A program made the position numbers and the translations under genes. From a bacterium (GTDB taxonomy: Bacteria > Myxococcota_A > Bradymonadia > UBA7976 > UBA1532), in assembly GCA_030427205.1 (NCBI GenBank), contig JAUHXC010000029.1, positions 1-64,000 of the forward strand: a DNA stretch of 64,000 bases, written 5' to 3'. The notes below the pieces were generated by a model that did not search any database, had not been told where the DNA came from, and worked only from the letters and a program-made list of their open reading frames with translations. Positions 56,104-64,000 of the stretch are shown here, piece by piece. Within the stretch, counting starts at the first letter, position 1. Each line of letters opens with the position of its first letter.

Positions 56104-57171
56104 TCAAGGGCAGGTGCGAGGGTCGATCGAGGCGGGACGAGCCGATGCGTCGAGGGCGGCGATCGCATCCGTCAACAGCGCGTCGGCGACATGCGCGTAG
56201 CGCTCGGTCGTGACGATCGAGCGGTGTCCCAGCAGGCGTTGGATGACCCGCAGCGACACGCCTCGAAGGACGAGGTGCGAGGCGAAGCTGTGCCGTAGAT
56301 CATGCAGGCGTACATGTCGCAGGCCGGCCACGCGCAGAAGCCGCGACAGCGCGTCGTTCGCCCGGCTCGCGTTGCGCTCGACCGCGCCGTCGGGCCCAGG
56401 GAAGACCCAACGACTGTGTTCCCGACGCCGCCAAGCGCCGAGCACGGCCACAGCGTCGCGGGTGAGCGGGACGGTCCGGCGCCGACAGCCCTTCGTCGAG
56501 CCGATACGACCGCGGTAGACGGACTTGCGTACGTCGACAGCCTCTCGGTCGAAGTCGACGTCCATCCAGCGCAAGGCGAGCAGCTCCCCACGCCGCAGGC
56601 CGGTCCGAAGCGCGACGGTGAACATCGTCGACCACCGCGGCTCGGGCGACGCGATGCCGAGGAGCCGTTCGGCTTCGGCGGGTCGCAGCCAGTCGAAGTC
56701 GGTCTGATCCGTCTTCAGCGGGCGGATCCTGGGCGCATTGGCCAGTAGTCCCCACTCGACGGCGCAGCGCAGGAGCGCCGACAACACCCACAGGTGACCG
56801 TTGATCGTACTGGGTGCCAGACCGCTCTCGAGCTTACCGGCGGCATAGCGATCGAGGTCGTGCGGCGTGATGTCGTCCAGTCGCTTCGTGCCCAGCGCCG
56901 GCAGGAGATGAAGCCGCAGCACCGACTCCTTGCGTACGCGGTCACTGGGCTTATTGTGTACCAGCACGCGCTCGGTGAGCCAGCGGACCGCGAAGTCATT
57001 CAGGCGTGGACTCGGGCCCGAGCAGGCGATCGATGTCGACAAGGCGAGCCGAAACTCGGCCTCGTACTGTTGCGCGCCGGCCTTGGTCTGCACCGGGCTG
57101 ACCCGTCGGATGCGCTTGCCGTGGAGGGTGAAGTCGGCGACCCATTTCCCGCGCCATCGCTTTGCGGCCAT
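56104..57171 (-). CDS. int: Tyrosine recombinase / phage-type integrase 2
   Basis: 355 residues, similar to integrase 1 along its whole length (M-A-A-K-R-W-R-G-K-W-V-A-D, R-I-R-R-V-S-P-V-Q-T, N-K-P-S-x-R-x-R-K). Catalytic residues: R193, H290, R293, H316 and Y325. GGAGGAG lies about six bases before ATG 57171. The excisionase-like gene overlaps its first 176 bases in another frame. It appears intact, giving a tandem pair of active-looking recombinases of one family. Confidence 0.92.
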   Translation of the reverse strand: MAAKRWRGKWVADFTLHGKRIRRVSPVQTKAGAQQYEAEFRLALSTSIACSGPSPRLNDFAVRWLTERVLVHNKPSDRVRKESVLRLHLLPALGTKRLDDITPHDLDRYAAGKLESGLAPSTINGHLWVLSALLRCAVEWGLLANAPRIRPLKTDQTDFDWLRPAEAERLLGIASPEPRWSTMFTVALRTGLRRGELLALRWMDVDFDREAVDVRKSVYRGRIGSTKGCRRRTVPLTRDAVAVLGAWRRREHSRWVFPGPDGAVERNASRANDALSRLLRVAGLRHVRLHDLRHSFASHLVLRGVSLRVIQRLLGHRSIVTTERYAHVADALLTDAIAALDASARPASIDPRTCP

Positions 57172-57370
57172 CGTCTGCTCCTCCGCGCCGCTGGTCGGCG
57201 ATCCACTGGTCGATGGCGGCTGGCTCGAAGCGCAGCCGGTTGGAGAACCTGAGGTGCGGCAGCGCGCCGCGCTGGACGAGGCGGTAGAGATGCCGTCGGG
57301 AGATGCGCAGCCGGGCGCAGACCTCCTCGGGCACCAGCAGCCGCTCGCCATCCCGTTCGGGCGCAGTCAT
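56996..57370 (-). CDS. xis: Excisionase-like helix-turn-helix protein with unusual C-terminal extension
   Basis: 124 residues. Residues 10-62 are a MerR/Xis-type DNA-binding helix-turn-helix (L-L-V-P-E-E-V-C-A-R-L-R-I-S-R-R-H-L-Y-R-L-V, F-E-P-A-A-I-D-Q-W-I). Such proteins usually end about there, but this frame continues 176 bases into the integrase gene to TGA 56996, so the tail is Arg-rich and probably an accident of a lost stop, or a real overlap. ATG 57370 follows the upstream stop by four bases. Confidence 0.75.
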   Translation of the reverse strand: MTAPERDGERLLVPEEVCARLRISRRHLYRLVQRGALPHLRFSNRLRFEPAAIDQWIADQRRGGADDGRKAMAREMGRRLHPPRQAHPTGQPGADQGRRATVRGRVSARLVDIDRLLGPESTPE

Positions 57371-57374
57371 CGCC

Positions 57375-58047
57375 TCACACCTCGTCGTCTTCATCTTCGT
57401 CGTCGTCAGCCGCCTCGGGCTCGACGAGGCCGAGGCGCTCGCCGATGCGCACCGCGATGTCGGCGATCTTCTCGAGTTCGTCGGGTTTCGGCATCCGCCA
57501 CGGTCGGGTGGCCCGCTGCGGCGGTTGCACGTAGCGCACCCGCGGCGCCTCACGCGACTCGTGGGCTTCGTGCGGCTCCTCGGCCTCGTAGTCGTCCGGC
57601 GCCTCGTACCCGTCCTCGTCGCGGCGACCGTCGACCAGGTCCACGTACAGCGCCCGCACGCGCCGTAGCTCCGCGTTGCGGTCGGCGAGCGCCGCTCGTA
57701 GCCCTCCCGCGCCGTCGCCGGATCCCACTTGCCCGAGAACCGCCACGCCGCCTGGAAGTCCCGCCGGCCGCAGAGCTGCCCCTCGCGCGTCCGCAGCACG
57801 ATCCGGTAGAAACCCGGGCTCCAGATCGACTCAGCCAGCGTGCGAGCTTGTCGTGCGAGTGCAGCACCATCGGCTTGCCGTCCGAGTCGACCACGCGCTC
57901 GAGCTCGCGATTGTCCGGCCCGATCCGCCAGATGTGGGCCCGGCTCTGCGGTACCCTGGCCCCGATCAGCGCGGAGTACTTCCATCCCCGCGGTGAAGCG
58001 GGCTTCGTCTTCCGCCTCGATTTGCGCGGCAGCCAGCGAATCTCCAT
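57375..58047 (-). pseudogene. Frameshifted gene upstream of the excisionase gene
   Basis: An ATG at 58047 with GAGGGGA six bases upstream opens a plausible protein (M-E-I-R-W-L-P-R-K-S, I-W-R-I-G-P-D-N-R-E-L) that loses frame near 57845. The next frame continues with L-A-E-S-I-W-S-P-G-F-Y-R-I-V-L and loses frame near 57695, after which the third frame (A-D-R-N-A-E-L-R-R-V-R-A-L-Y-V-D-L) runs to an acidic end and a stop at 57375. Both changes are minus-one, as from two single-base deletions. No start lies inside. Possibly a sequencing error, since coding signal is strong. Family unknown. Confidence 0.65.
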
Positions 58048-58227
58048 CGGCGTCCCCTCGGAGCCTCGATCCTCTCAATGCTAGGCTGGCCCCCCCAGGT
58101 CCGGACAACAGACAATACACCGACATGTATGACCCCCTCGGGGGCGTCATCGGGCGCTGCTGACATCGGCTCGAATCGGCTGAACGCCGGCAATAGCGTC
58201 AATCTCTTCGAGAGGCCCCTTCGTAAT

Positions 58228-58326
58228 GCCCTGGTCGACCCTCGGTCGCGGCACCGCTTCCCACATGGTGGCGCCCTCGCAATCGGCGCCTGGTGCCCTG
58301 GTCGAGCCCTGGTAGCCCCTGGTCAA
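58228..58326. repeat. CCCTGGTCGA direct repeats
   Basis: GCCCTGGTCGA occurs at 58228-58238 and 58295-58305; degenerate copies GCCCTGGTA (58306) and CCCTGGTCAA (58317) follow at once. Short clustered repeats of this sort suggest binding sites for a DNA-binding protein, perhaps the recombinase or Xis. Confidence 0.4.
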
Positions 58327-58381
58327 CGACAACCCCGCCGAACCCGTTTTCGTGCCCGAATCGCCGAAGAGCCTCAGGGTT

Positions 58382-58424
58382 ATCTTCAGCGGCGCTTCGG
58401 CCTATCTTCACCGGTATCTTCAGC
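58382..58424. repeat. TATCTTCAG direct repeats
   Basis: TATCTTCAG at 58382-58390 and 58416-58424, and TATCTTCAC at 58404-58412, in a run of three direct repeats. Purpose unknown; iteron-like. Confidence 0.35.
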
Positions 58425-58976
58425 CCGCCCCCCGGCCCGCCCTGAGCGATTCCAGCCTTCAGCCAAGGCGAATCGTGCCAAAATGACCCGATCTGACAGC
58501 CGGTGATCACACACGGTGGCAGCGACGGGTGCCCGAAGGCTGCCGGCTGGAAGAATTCTGCTTTGATTCAAGGCCCTTGCCGCATGTCGGCAGGCTGTCC
58601 GGCCCCCCAGCGGCCAGCGGATTCGGGCAAGAAGACCCCAAGGTGCGTGTCAAGGTCGCGCTCAGGCTCATCGCCAGGGTCGACCCACGGCGCGGCTGAG
58701 GCCCACCCTCAGGCTCCGCCCGCTTGCAACCCGCGCCAGCACTGGCTTCGGCGTCCTCGAGTCCGTTCAGGGCATCGAGCCGGGCAACATCACGATGGTA
58801 CCTGCGCCGCTGTGACCCACGTCGACCCCGAGGTGCGGCGCGCTCGCGAGCCGCAGCAGCAGGAGGTGGCGCTGAAAGACGAGCAGGCGGTGGCGCACAG
58901 GACCGTGGGGAGGATCGACGATCGACAGGCGCACGCTGAAAGAACGGCCCCGACCGCCGATGCCGCCCCTACGCGC

Positions 58977-61900
58977 TCACGGCTCTGTCTCGTGTCGATG
59001 TCGCGGCCGAACGGCGATTAGAGCGAGCAGCAGACCGAACAGCAGACCGAAGGGCTGCTCGGAGCCAGTTGCACCGGCCTGACAGCTGAGGCCATGGGGC
59101 GTCGCCTCGACCGGCGCCGTGACGGATGGTGTCTGCCCCTGCTCGATCGCGCACGCGGCGAAGCGGTCGGTCCGCGAGCCATCACCCGTCAGCGCCTGCT
59201 CGCACGCCGTGCGGTCGTCGACCGGATCGCAGAGATCGCCCACCCCATCACCGTCTCGATCGGCCGCTTGGTCCGGGTTCGCCGTCTTGGGGCAGTTATC
59301 GCTGGCGTCCGGCACGCCGTCGTCGTCGTCGTCCGCGTCGCAGGCGTCGCCCTGGCCATCGTCGTCGGTGTCGAGCTGGTCCGGGTTGCGATCGTCAGGG
59401 CAGACGTCGTCCCGGTCGGCGACGCCGTCCCCGTCGTCGTCGTCATCGCACGCATCGCCAACCTCGTCGCCGTCGAGGTCGAGCTGGTCGTCATTGGGTG
59501 TCATCGGGCAGTTGTCGCACGCGTCGCCGACGCCATCGCTATCGGTGTCCGCCTGATCGTCGGCGCTCTCGGGGCACCGGTCGCAGGCGTCGCCGACGCC
59601 ATCCCCGTCCTCGTCGCTCTGCGTCGGATCGGGATCGGTGGGGCAGACATCACAGGCGTCGCCGACCCCGTCGCCGTCCCGGTCGACCTGGGTCGGGTTC
59701 GCCGCCATCGGGCAGCTGTCGCAGGCATCTCCGAGACCGTCGCCGTCTGCGTCGGCCTGCTCTGGATCGACCGCGGTCGGGCAGAGATCGCAGACGTCAC
59801 CCACGTCGTCCCCGTCCGTGTCGGTCTGCTCGGCGTCTTCGTCGGTCGGGCAGACGTCGCAGGCGTCGCCTACACCGTCTCCATCGGTGTCGCGCTGGGT
59901 CGGGTTCGGGGTGTCGACGCAGTTGTCGCAGGCGTCGCCGATCCCGTCATCGTCGCTATCAGCCTGCAAGGGGTTCGACGTCGCAACGCAGTTGTCGCAG
60001 GCGTCGCCCACATCATCGCTGTCTCCGTCGATCTGCTCGGCGTTCGGCGCCCCCGGGCAGTTGTCGCAGGCGTCGCCCTGGCCGTCCTGATCCTGGTCCG
60101 CCTGCGCCGGATCCGGGTCTTCGGGGCAGATGTCGCAGGCGTCGCCGACGCCGTCGCCCTCCCGATCGGCCTGCGCGGGGTCGGCGAGTCCGGGGCAGAC
60201 GTCCTCGACATCGAGCACTCCGTCACCGTCGTCATCGTCGCAGGCGTCGCCCTGGCCGTCGCCGTCGGCGTCGGGCTGCGCCGCGCCATCTGCGGCGGGG
60301 TTCGGCACGAACCGGCAGTTGTCTTCGCCGTCGTCGGCGACATACCGGCTGAAGAGGCCGGCTTCGCGCTCGCCGTCGTACTCGTCGACGAAGGTGTCGC
60401 AGTCGTTGTCGATCCCGTCGAGGATGCCGTCTTCGCCTTCTATGGCCGCCGCGACTGTGTCGGCCTCGCCGGCCTCGTCGACGGCGCCGTCGACGTCGTT
60501 GTCGATCCCGTCGGTGGCCGGGTCGCACAGCCCGTCGGCGCCGCAGTCGAGCACGCCGTCGTTGTCGTCGTCGGGGTCGCAGCCGTCGCCGAGGCCGTCA
60601 CGGTCGCTGTCCCGCTCGAAGCCGGTCGGGGTCGAGGGCTGGTGCACGCACAGGTCCTCCCAACGGATATCCACGACCGGGAAGAACACCGCGTCGCCGA
60701 CGTCGGGCCCCGGCCAGGGCCACTCTCCGGCTTCGTCGGGCATCCCGTCGGCGTCGTCGTCGAGCCCGTTGGCGGTCACGTCGCACTCGGGGGGCGGGCG
60801 ATAGCAGGCGGTCAGGAAGCGCTGGCGACAGTCGACGAACTCGGGGGTCTCGCCGGCGCAGAACGCCCGCGCCCGCTCGGCGCAGCCAGCTCGGGCGCCC
60901 TCACAGAAGGCGGCGATCTGGCCGTCGTCGGCGCATTCCGCGGGCGGCAGCGCGCCGGTGCAGAACGCCCACAGCCGGTCGAGGCAGGCATCGCCTTCGA
61001 GACCGGCGGCGCAGAGCCGGAGGGCCTGAGCGCGGCACTCGGCGGGTGGGACCACGCCGTAGCACTCGGCGTCCTCGTCGATGACCCCGTCGGCGTCGTC
61101 GTCGAGCCCGTTGCGGGTCGGCGGGCAGACGCCGTCGGCCCCGCAGTCGTAGCGGCGGTCGTTGTCGGCGTCGATGTCGCACACCGACCCGTCGCCGTCC
61201 CAGTCGAGCTGACGCGCTTCGAGGTCGTCGAGCGCGTCGCACGCCCGGGGTACGCGATAGAGCCGGTCGAAGCCGGAGGGCGGGCGCAAGCACTCCGCCG
61301 GGTCGTTGGCCCGGCCGTCCCGATCATCGTCGAGGCATAGGAGCGGCATCAGATCAGGTGGACACAGATCCCCGCTGTCGTCCTCGACGCCGTCCTCGTC
61401 CGCGTCGGTGCAGGTGTCGTTGCCCGGCAGATACAGGCACCACGGGTCGAGTGCGCCCGGCGGGGCGGTGTAGCACCCCGACTCGGGGACGCCCTCGCTC
61501 CGGCAGTCGGCGGTGCACCCGTCGCTGCCCCACCAGTCGGCCGCCCGGCAGTAGTCGTCGCCGGGTGGCACGAGGCCGCAGCGCCGGGCGGCGTCGGCGT
61601 CGGCGTCGATGCCGCAACCGCACAGCTCGCCGTCGACGATGCGATAGCGCCAGATCCCAGCTTCGCCGACGTTCGATGACGTGCACAGCACCGCCATGCC
61701 GGTGCCCACCCGGCGCGGGGGCGGGGGATCGGCGCTGATCCGGACGTCGTCGTCGATCCCCGGCAGCACGAACCCCGGGCCAGTGACGAACTCGCCGGGC
61801 TCGGGCCCAGGCTGGGGGCCACCATCGAAGCCGATGGTGAAGCGGTCTCGGAATCCTCCCCTCGGCAGCAGATTGCAGGCGTGATAACGGAACTCGAGCG

Positions 61901-62450
61901 TGAAGTCACCGCCCGACGCGTCGCTGATGACCAGGCTGAAGGCTTGCACGTGGGTCTGCCGGTCGACGTCGAGCAGGTGCCACATGATCTCCAAGCTCTC
62001 GCCCTCGACCACGCGCCAGCCGACCTGCGCGGTCTCCAAGAACGTGCCCATTGGCGCGATCACCGGCCACGCTCCCTGGGCGACGTCGCGGGGGAAGAGC
62101 CCACCGCCAGAGAAGAACGACAACCAGCCCTCTACTGTGGGTGACGGGAAGCTCACCAGACCGTCGCGGGAGATGCCCATCACAGGTCCGGCGTCGTCCT
62201 CGGGGAACGTACGGCCGTAGAACAGCAACCCGTCGGGAAACGCCGCTCGCAGCGCGTCGGCGCTGATCTCGGTCACCAACGCCTCCCCGCCGAAGCCGGC
62301 GTGCACCGGGGCACGGTCCCCGACATAGCGCGACTGGTCGAGCGGCACGGGCGGGGGGAGATCGACACATAGCGGTCGATCAGCCCAGGCGGGCATCGCC
62401 GCGAGGGCCAGCGTGGCTACGAGCCCGCAGACGATGGGTCGAAGACGCAT
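58977..62450 (-). CDS. Nidogen-like / thrombospondin type 3 repeat surface protein
   Basis: 1157 residues. Signal peptide (M-R-L-R-P-I-V-C-G-L-V-A-T-L) cleaved near W-A-D. Residues about 45-235 resemble a nidogen-like (NIDO) domain (L-F-Y-G-R-T-F-P-E-D-D-A, G-I-S-R-D-G-L-V-S-F-P). A Cys-rich part follows, then a long series of thrombospondin type 3 calcium-binding repeats (D-x-D-G-D-G-V-G-D-A-C-D-N-C-P). The end C-Q-A-G plus hydrophobic helix and R-P-R-H-R-H is like a MYXO-CTERM signal. Its ATG overlaps the upstream stop by one base (TGATG), so the two are co-translated. Confidence 0.85.
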   Translation of the reverse strand: MRLRPIVCGLVATLALAAMPAWADRPLCVDLPPPVPLDQSRYVGDRAPVHAGFGGEALVTEISADALRAAFPDGLLFYGRTFPEDDAGPVMGISRDGLVSFPSPTVEGWLSFFSGGGLFPRDVAQGAWPVIAPMGTFLETAQVGWRVVEGESLEIMWHLLDVDRQTHVQAFSLVISDASGGDFTLEFRYHACNLLPRGGFRDRFTIGFDGGPQPGPEPGEFVTGPGFVLPGIDDDVRISADPPPPRRVGTGMAVLCTSSNVGEAGIWRYRIVDGELCGCGIDADADAARRCGLVPPGDDYCRAADWWGSDGCTADCRSEGVPESGCYTAPPGALDPWCLYLPGNDTCTDADEDGVEDDSGDLCPPDLMPLLCLDDDRDGRANDPAECLRPPSGFDRLYRVPRACDALDDLEARQLDWDGDGSVCDIDADNDRRYDCGADGVCPPTRNGLDDDADGVIDEDAECYGVVPPAECRAQALRLCAAGLEGDACLDRLWAFCTGALPPAECADDGQIAAFCEGARAGCAERARAFCAGETPEFVDCRQRFLTACYRPPPECDVTANGLDDDADGMPDEAGEWPWPGPDVGDAVFFPVVDIRWEDLCVHQPSTPTGFERDSDRDGLGDGCDPDDDNDGVLDCGADGLCDPATDGIDNDVDGAVDEAGEADTVAAAIEGEDGILDGIDNDCDTFVDEYDGEREAGLFSRYVADDGEDNCRFVPNPAADGAAQPDADGDGQGDACDDDDGDGVLDVEDVCPGLADPAQADREGDGVGDACDICPEDPDPAQADQDQDGQGDACDNCPGAPNAEQIDGDSDDVGDACDNCVATSNPLQADSDDDGIGDACDNCVDTPNPTQRDTDGDGVGDACDVCPTDEDAEQTDTDGDDVGDVCDLCPTAVDPEQADADGDGLGDACDSCPMAANPTQVDRDGDGVGDACDVCPTDPDPTQSDEDGDGVGDACDRCPESADDQADTDSDGVGDACDNCPMTPNDDQLDLDGDEVGDACDDDDDGDGVADRDDVCPDDRNPDQLDTDDDGQGDACDADDDDDGVPDASDNCPKTANPDQAADRDGDGVGDLCDPVDDRTACEQALTGDGSRTDRFAACAIEQGQTPSVTAPVEATPHGLSCQAGATGSEQPFGLLFGLLLALIAVRPRHRHETEP

Positions 62451-64000
62451 CAGCGCTGCTCCGGCGGCAGGATCGGGACCGGCAGCCTCTCCATCATCTC
62501 GGGCCTCTCGCGCGTCAGCATCTGGCCGAGCGTACCGCAGAGCGCATCGAACGCGGCCCGATCCCGCGATCGGGCGGTCGCTGCCTCACCGATGCAGCAG
62601 ACGTCCAGCCTGGGGCCACCTCGGCGCCAGGCTCGGCAATCGGCGAAGCGCGCCGGGTCATCGCCGGTCCACTGGCAGTCGATGTCGCACGCGTCGTCGA
62701 TACCGTCGTCGTCATCGTCCTCGTTGCACGCCCGGCGGTCGGGCTCACCGGGTACATCGATGCAGGGGTCATGACCGTCCGGGCGGCCATCGCCGTCCAG
62801 GTCGCCGACGCACTGCGCCTTGGTCTGCGCCCGTGGGTGGGTCGGGCACGCGTCTCGGGCATCGTCCACGCCATCGTTGTCATCGTCGGGGTCGCAGGGA
62901 TCGCCGAGACCGTCGCGATCGGCGTCACGCTGCGCCGGGTTGAACAGCGCGCGGCAGTTGTCGACGAGGTCCAGCACCCGATCGTCGTCGATGTCGGGGT
63001 CGCACAGATCGCCGACGCCGTCGCCGTCCGAGTCGACCTGATCGGGGTTGCAGTGCTTCGGGCAGTTGTCCCGGCCGTCCTTCACGCCATCGCCGTCGTC
63101 GTCGGGGTCGCAGGCGTCACCCGCCGGTCGACGGGCGGCGACCAGGGCCTGTTGTTCGCCTGGGCGGCACCTCATCGCGGCGGCCCCGCCGACGAGCCGG
63201 TCGGTGTCGAGCTGGTCGGGGTTGGGGACGCGTGGGCAGTTGTCCCGCCTGTCCGGCACACCGTCGCCGTCCTGGTCGTCGTCGCAGATGTCGCCCCGCC
63301 CGTCGCGGTCGATGTCCCGCTGATCGGCGTTGGCGTGCTCCACGCAGTTGTCGTCGGGGTTCGGGACGCCGTCGCCGTCCAGGTCTGGATCGCAGGCATC
63401 TCCCACCCCGTCGCCGTCCATATCGCGCTGATCTCCGTTCCACTGCTCGGGGCAGTTGTCAGCTGGGGTGCACTCGGGGAACGGCGCTTCACCACGACGC
63501 TGACGACAGGGGTCTTGCCACACGTCCTCGTCGAGACCAAGTTCCCCGGCCTCTTCACAGAACGTCGCAACATCAGGGGCTCGGTCATCGTCTCGATCCC
63601 GGTCGCAGACATCCCCCCATCTGTCCGCCGGGCCATCCAGATTGGGGTGCTGCTCGGCACCGGCCGGCAACGGATCGCAGGGGCACGCGTCGCGCTCGTC
63701 TGGCAGACCGTCCAGATCCCGATCTCCAACCCGAGGCAGGGTCAGCCGTGTCCGCCAGTGGTCGCCGTCGCACTTGAGCTCGCCGGTCGGATCGAAGAAG
63801 ACCGGCCCATTCGCGGTGACGAAGCCCATACTCGGCGCCGCCGGCTCACGCACCCGCGCTCCGCAGACGTACTCGATGTCGAGCGCCAGCCGACCGACCC
63901 CATCCTCCACGGCTCCCGACAGCGTCACCGTCACGGTGGTCTCACCAGCCGCGTCGCCATCGCGCCACTCGAGCATGGGCGCGCCGTCCTCTATCGAGCA
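62450..64000 (-). CDS. TSP3-repeat surface protein (5' partial at right edge)
   Basis: At least 516 residues; the frame runs through the window edge without a stop. ATG 63976 lies in frame but the upstream codons look native, so the start is probably outside. Repeats of thrombospondin type 3 form (D-x-D-G-D-G-V-P-x-x-x-D-N-C) fill most of the visible part, with a Cys-rich region and a C-terminal segment L-D-V-C-C-I-G-E-A-A. One repeat is interrupted by L-V-G-G-A-A-A-M-R-C. It is coupled to the NIDO protein gene downstream. Confidence 0.82.
   Translation of the reverse strand, partial: CSIEDGAPMLEWRDGDAAGETTVTVTLSGAVEDGVGRLALDIEYVCGARVREPAAPSMGFVTANGPVFFDPTGELKCDGDHWRTRLTLPRVGDRDLDGLPDERDACPCDPLPAGAEQHPNLDGPADRWGDVCDRDRDDDRAPDVATFCEEAGELGLDEDVWQDPCRQRRGEAPFPECTPADNCPEQWNGDQRDMDGDGVGDACDPDLDGDGVPNPDDNCVEHANADQRDIDRDGRGDICDDDQDGDGVPDRRDNCPRVPNPDQLDTDRLVGGAAAMRCRPGEQQALVAARRPAGDACDPDDDGDGVKDGRDNCPKHCNPDQVDSDGDGVGDLCDPDIDDDRVLDLVDNCRALFNPAQRDADRDGLGDPCDPDDDNDGVDDARDACPTHPRAQTKAQCVGDLDGDGRPDGHDPCIDVPGEPDRRACNEDDDDDGIDDACDIDCQWTGDDPARFADCRAWRRGGPRLDVCCIGEAATARSRDRAAFDALCGTLGQMLTRERPEMMERLPVPILPPEQR

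Larger units (their letters stand above)
58048..58976. other. Gene-poor region at the element edge
   Basis: About 930 bases without a convincing gene; small open frames here have irregular codon use. It holds a lower-GC patch (58100-58140) with GTCCGGAC and repeated GACA-type words, probably the promoter of the frameshifted gene, and two clusters of short direct repeats listed separately. No integrase target tRNA is seen. Confidence 0.5.

Noticed and set aside
58078..58506. Small plus-strand frame of 142 codons in the edge region
   Set aside because: Irregular codon use, no ribosome site and no domain; it spans the short direct repeats.
58503..59021. Small plus-strand frame of 172 codons
   Set aside because: No coding bias and overlaps the end of the NIDO/TSP3 gene.

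Overview
This 64 kb window is very GC-rich and densely coded, with almost every third codon position G or C. It appears to be chromosomal DNA of a myxobacterium-like organism (Myxococcota, Bradymonadota or another lineage of the old Deltaproteobacteria). The basis is a large set of secreted Asp/Cys-rich proteins built from MopE-type (C-D/N-G-x-D-N/D-D-C-D-G) and thrombospondin type 3 calcium-binding repeats, at least one C-terminal tail of the MYXO-CTERM type (Cys, hydrophobic helix, Arg/Lys cluster), many lipoproteins, a Ser/Thr kinase, and numerous two-component and c-di-GMP signalling genes. No rRNA, tRNA or CRISPR array was found.

Layout. 1-12 kb: a MopE protein ending in an SRCR domain (no start codon in the window), a small membrane protein, a Ser/Thr kinase, a TSP3 lipoprotein, a Tat-exported FAD amine oxidase with a beta-barrel-like partner, and a sulfotransferase/FAD oxidoreductase pair. 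12-17 kb: a periplasmic-binding-protein-like lipoprotein and a PhoB/PhoR-type pair. 17-21 kb: a tightly overlapping operon of a four-helix membrane protein, a Tat substrate, a secreted-domain/TM/zinc-ribbon/FHA protein and a peptidoglycan amidase. 21-29 kb: two giant MopE proteins, one with a vWA domain and MYXO-CTERM tail, the other ending in a formylglycine-generating-enzyme-like domain. 29-33 kb: a CheB-CheR fusion overlapping a hybrid kinase. 33-45 kb: PDZ lipoprotein, M24 peptidase, DUF885 lipoprotein, a penicillin-acylase-family hydrolase, a three-domain ligase/aminotransferase/reductase enzyme, and a pectinacetylesterase-like lipoprotein. 45-49 kb: a TetR regulator and a three-gene signalling cascade headed by an ethylene-receptor-like histidine kinase and ending in a diguanylate cyclase. 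49-52.5 kb: a PAP2 protein and a MopE lipoprotein. 52.5-59 kb: an integrated mobile region with two related tyrosine recombinases, an excisionase-like gene, a frameshifted gene, a two-gene cargo operon and direct repeats. 59-64 kb: two coupled TSP3 surface proteins, the outer one running off the right edge.

How genes may work together. The strongest candidate for new biology is the 1390-residue protein at 39912-44084: an acyl-activating ligase, a class III aminotransferase and a reductase resembling cyanobacterial acyl-ACP reductase. In one chain it could turn a fatty acid into an aldehyde and then an amine, and it sits 19 bases behind an N-acyl hydrolase. The second is the ethylene-receptor-like cascade, in which all seven residues I recall as required for ethylene binding in plant ETR1 occur with identical spacing. 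Others worth testing are the FHA/amidase operon and the cargo between the two recombinases. Functions are inferred from motifs read by eye; no database search was run.
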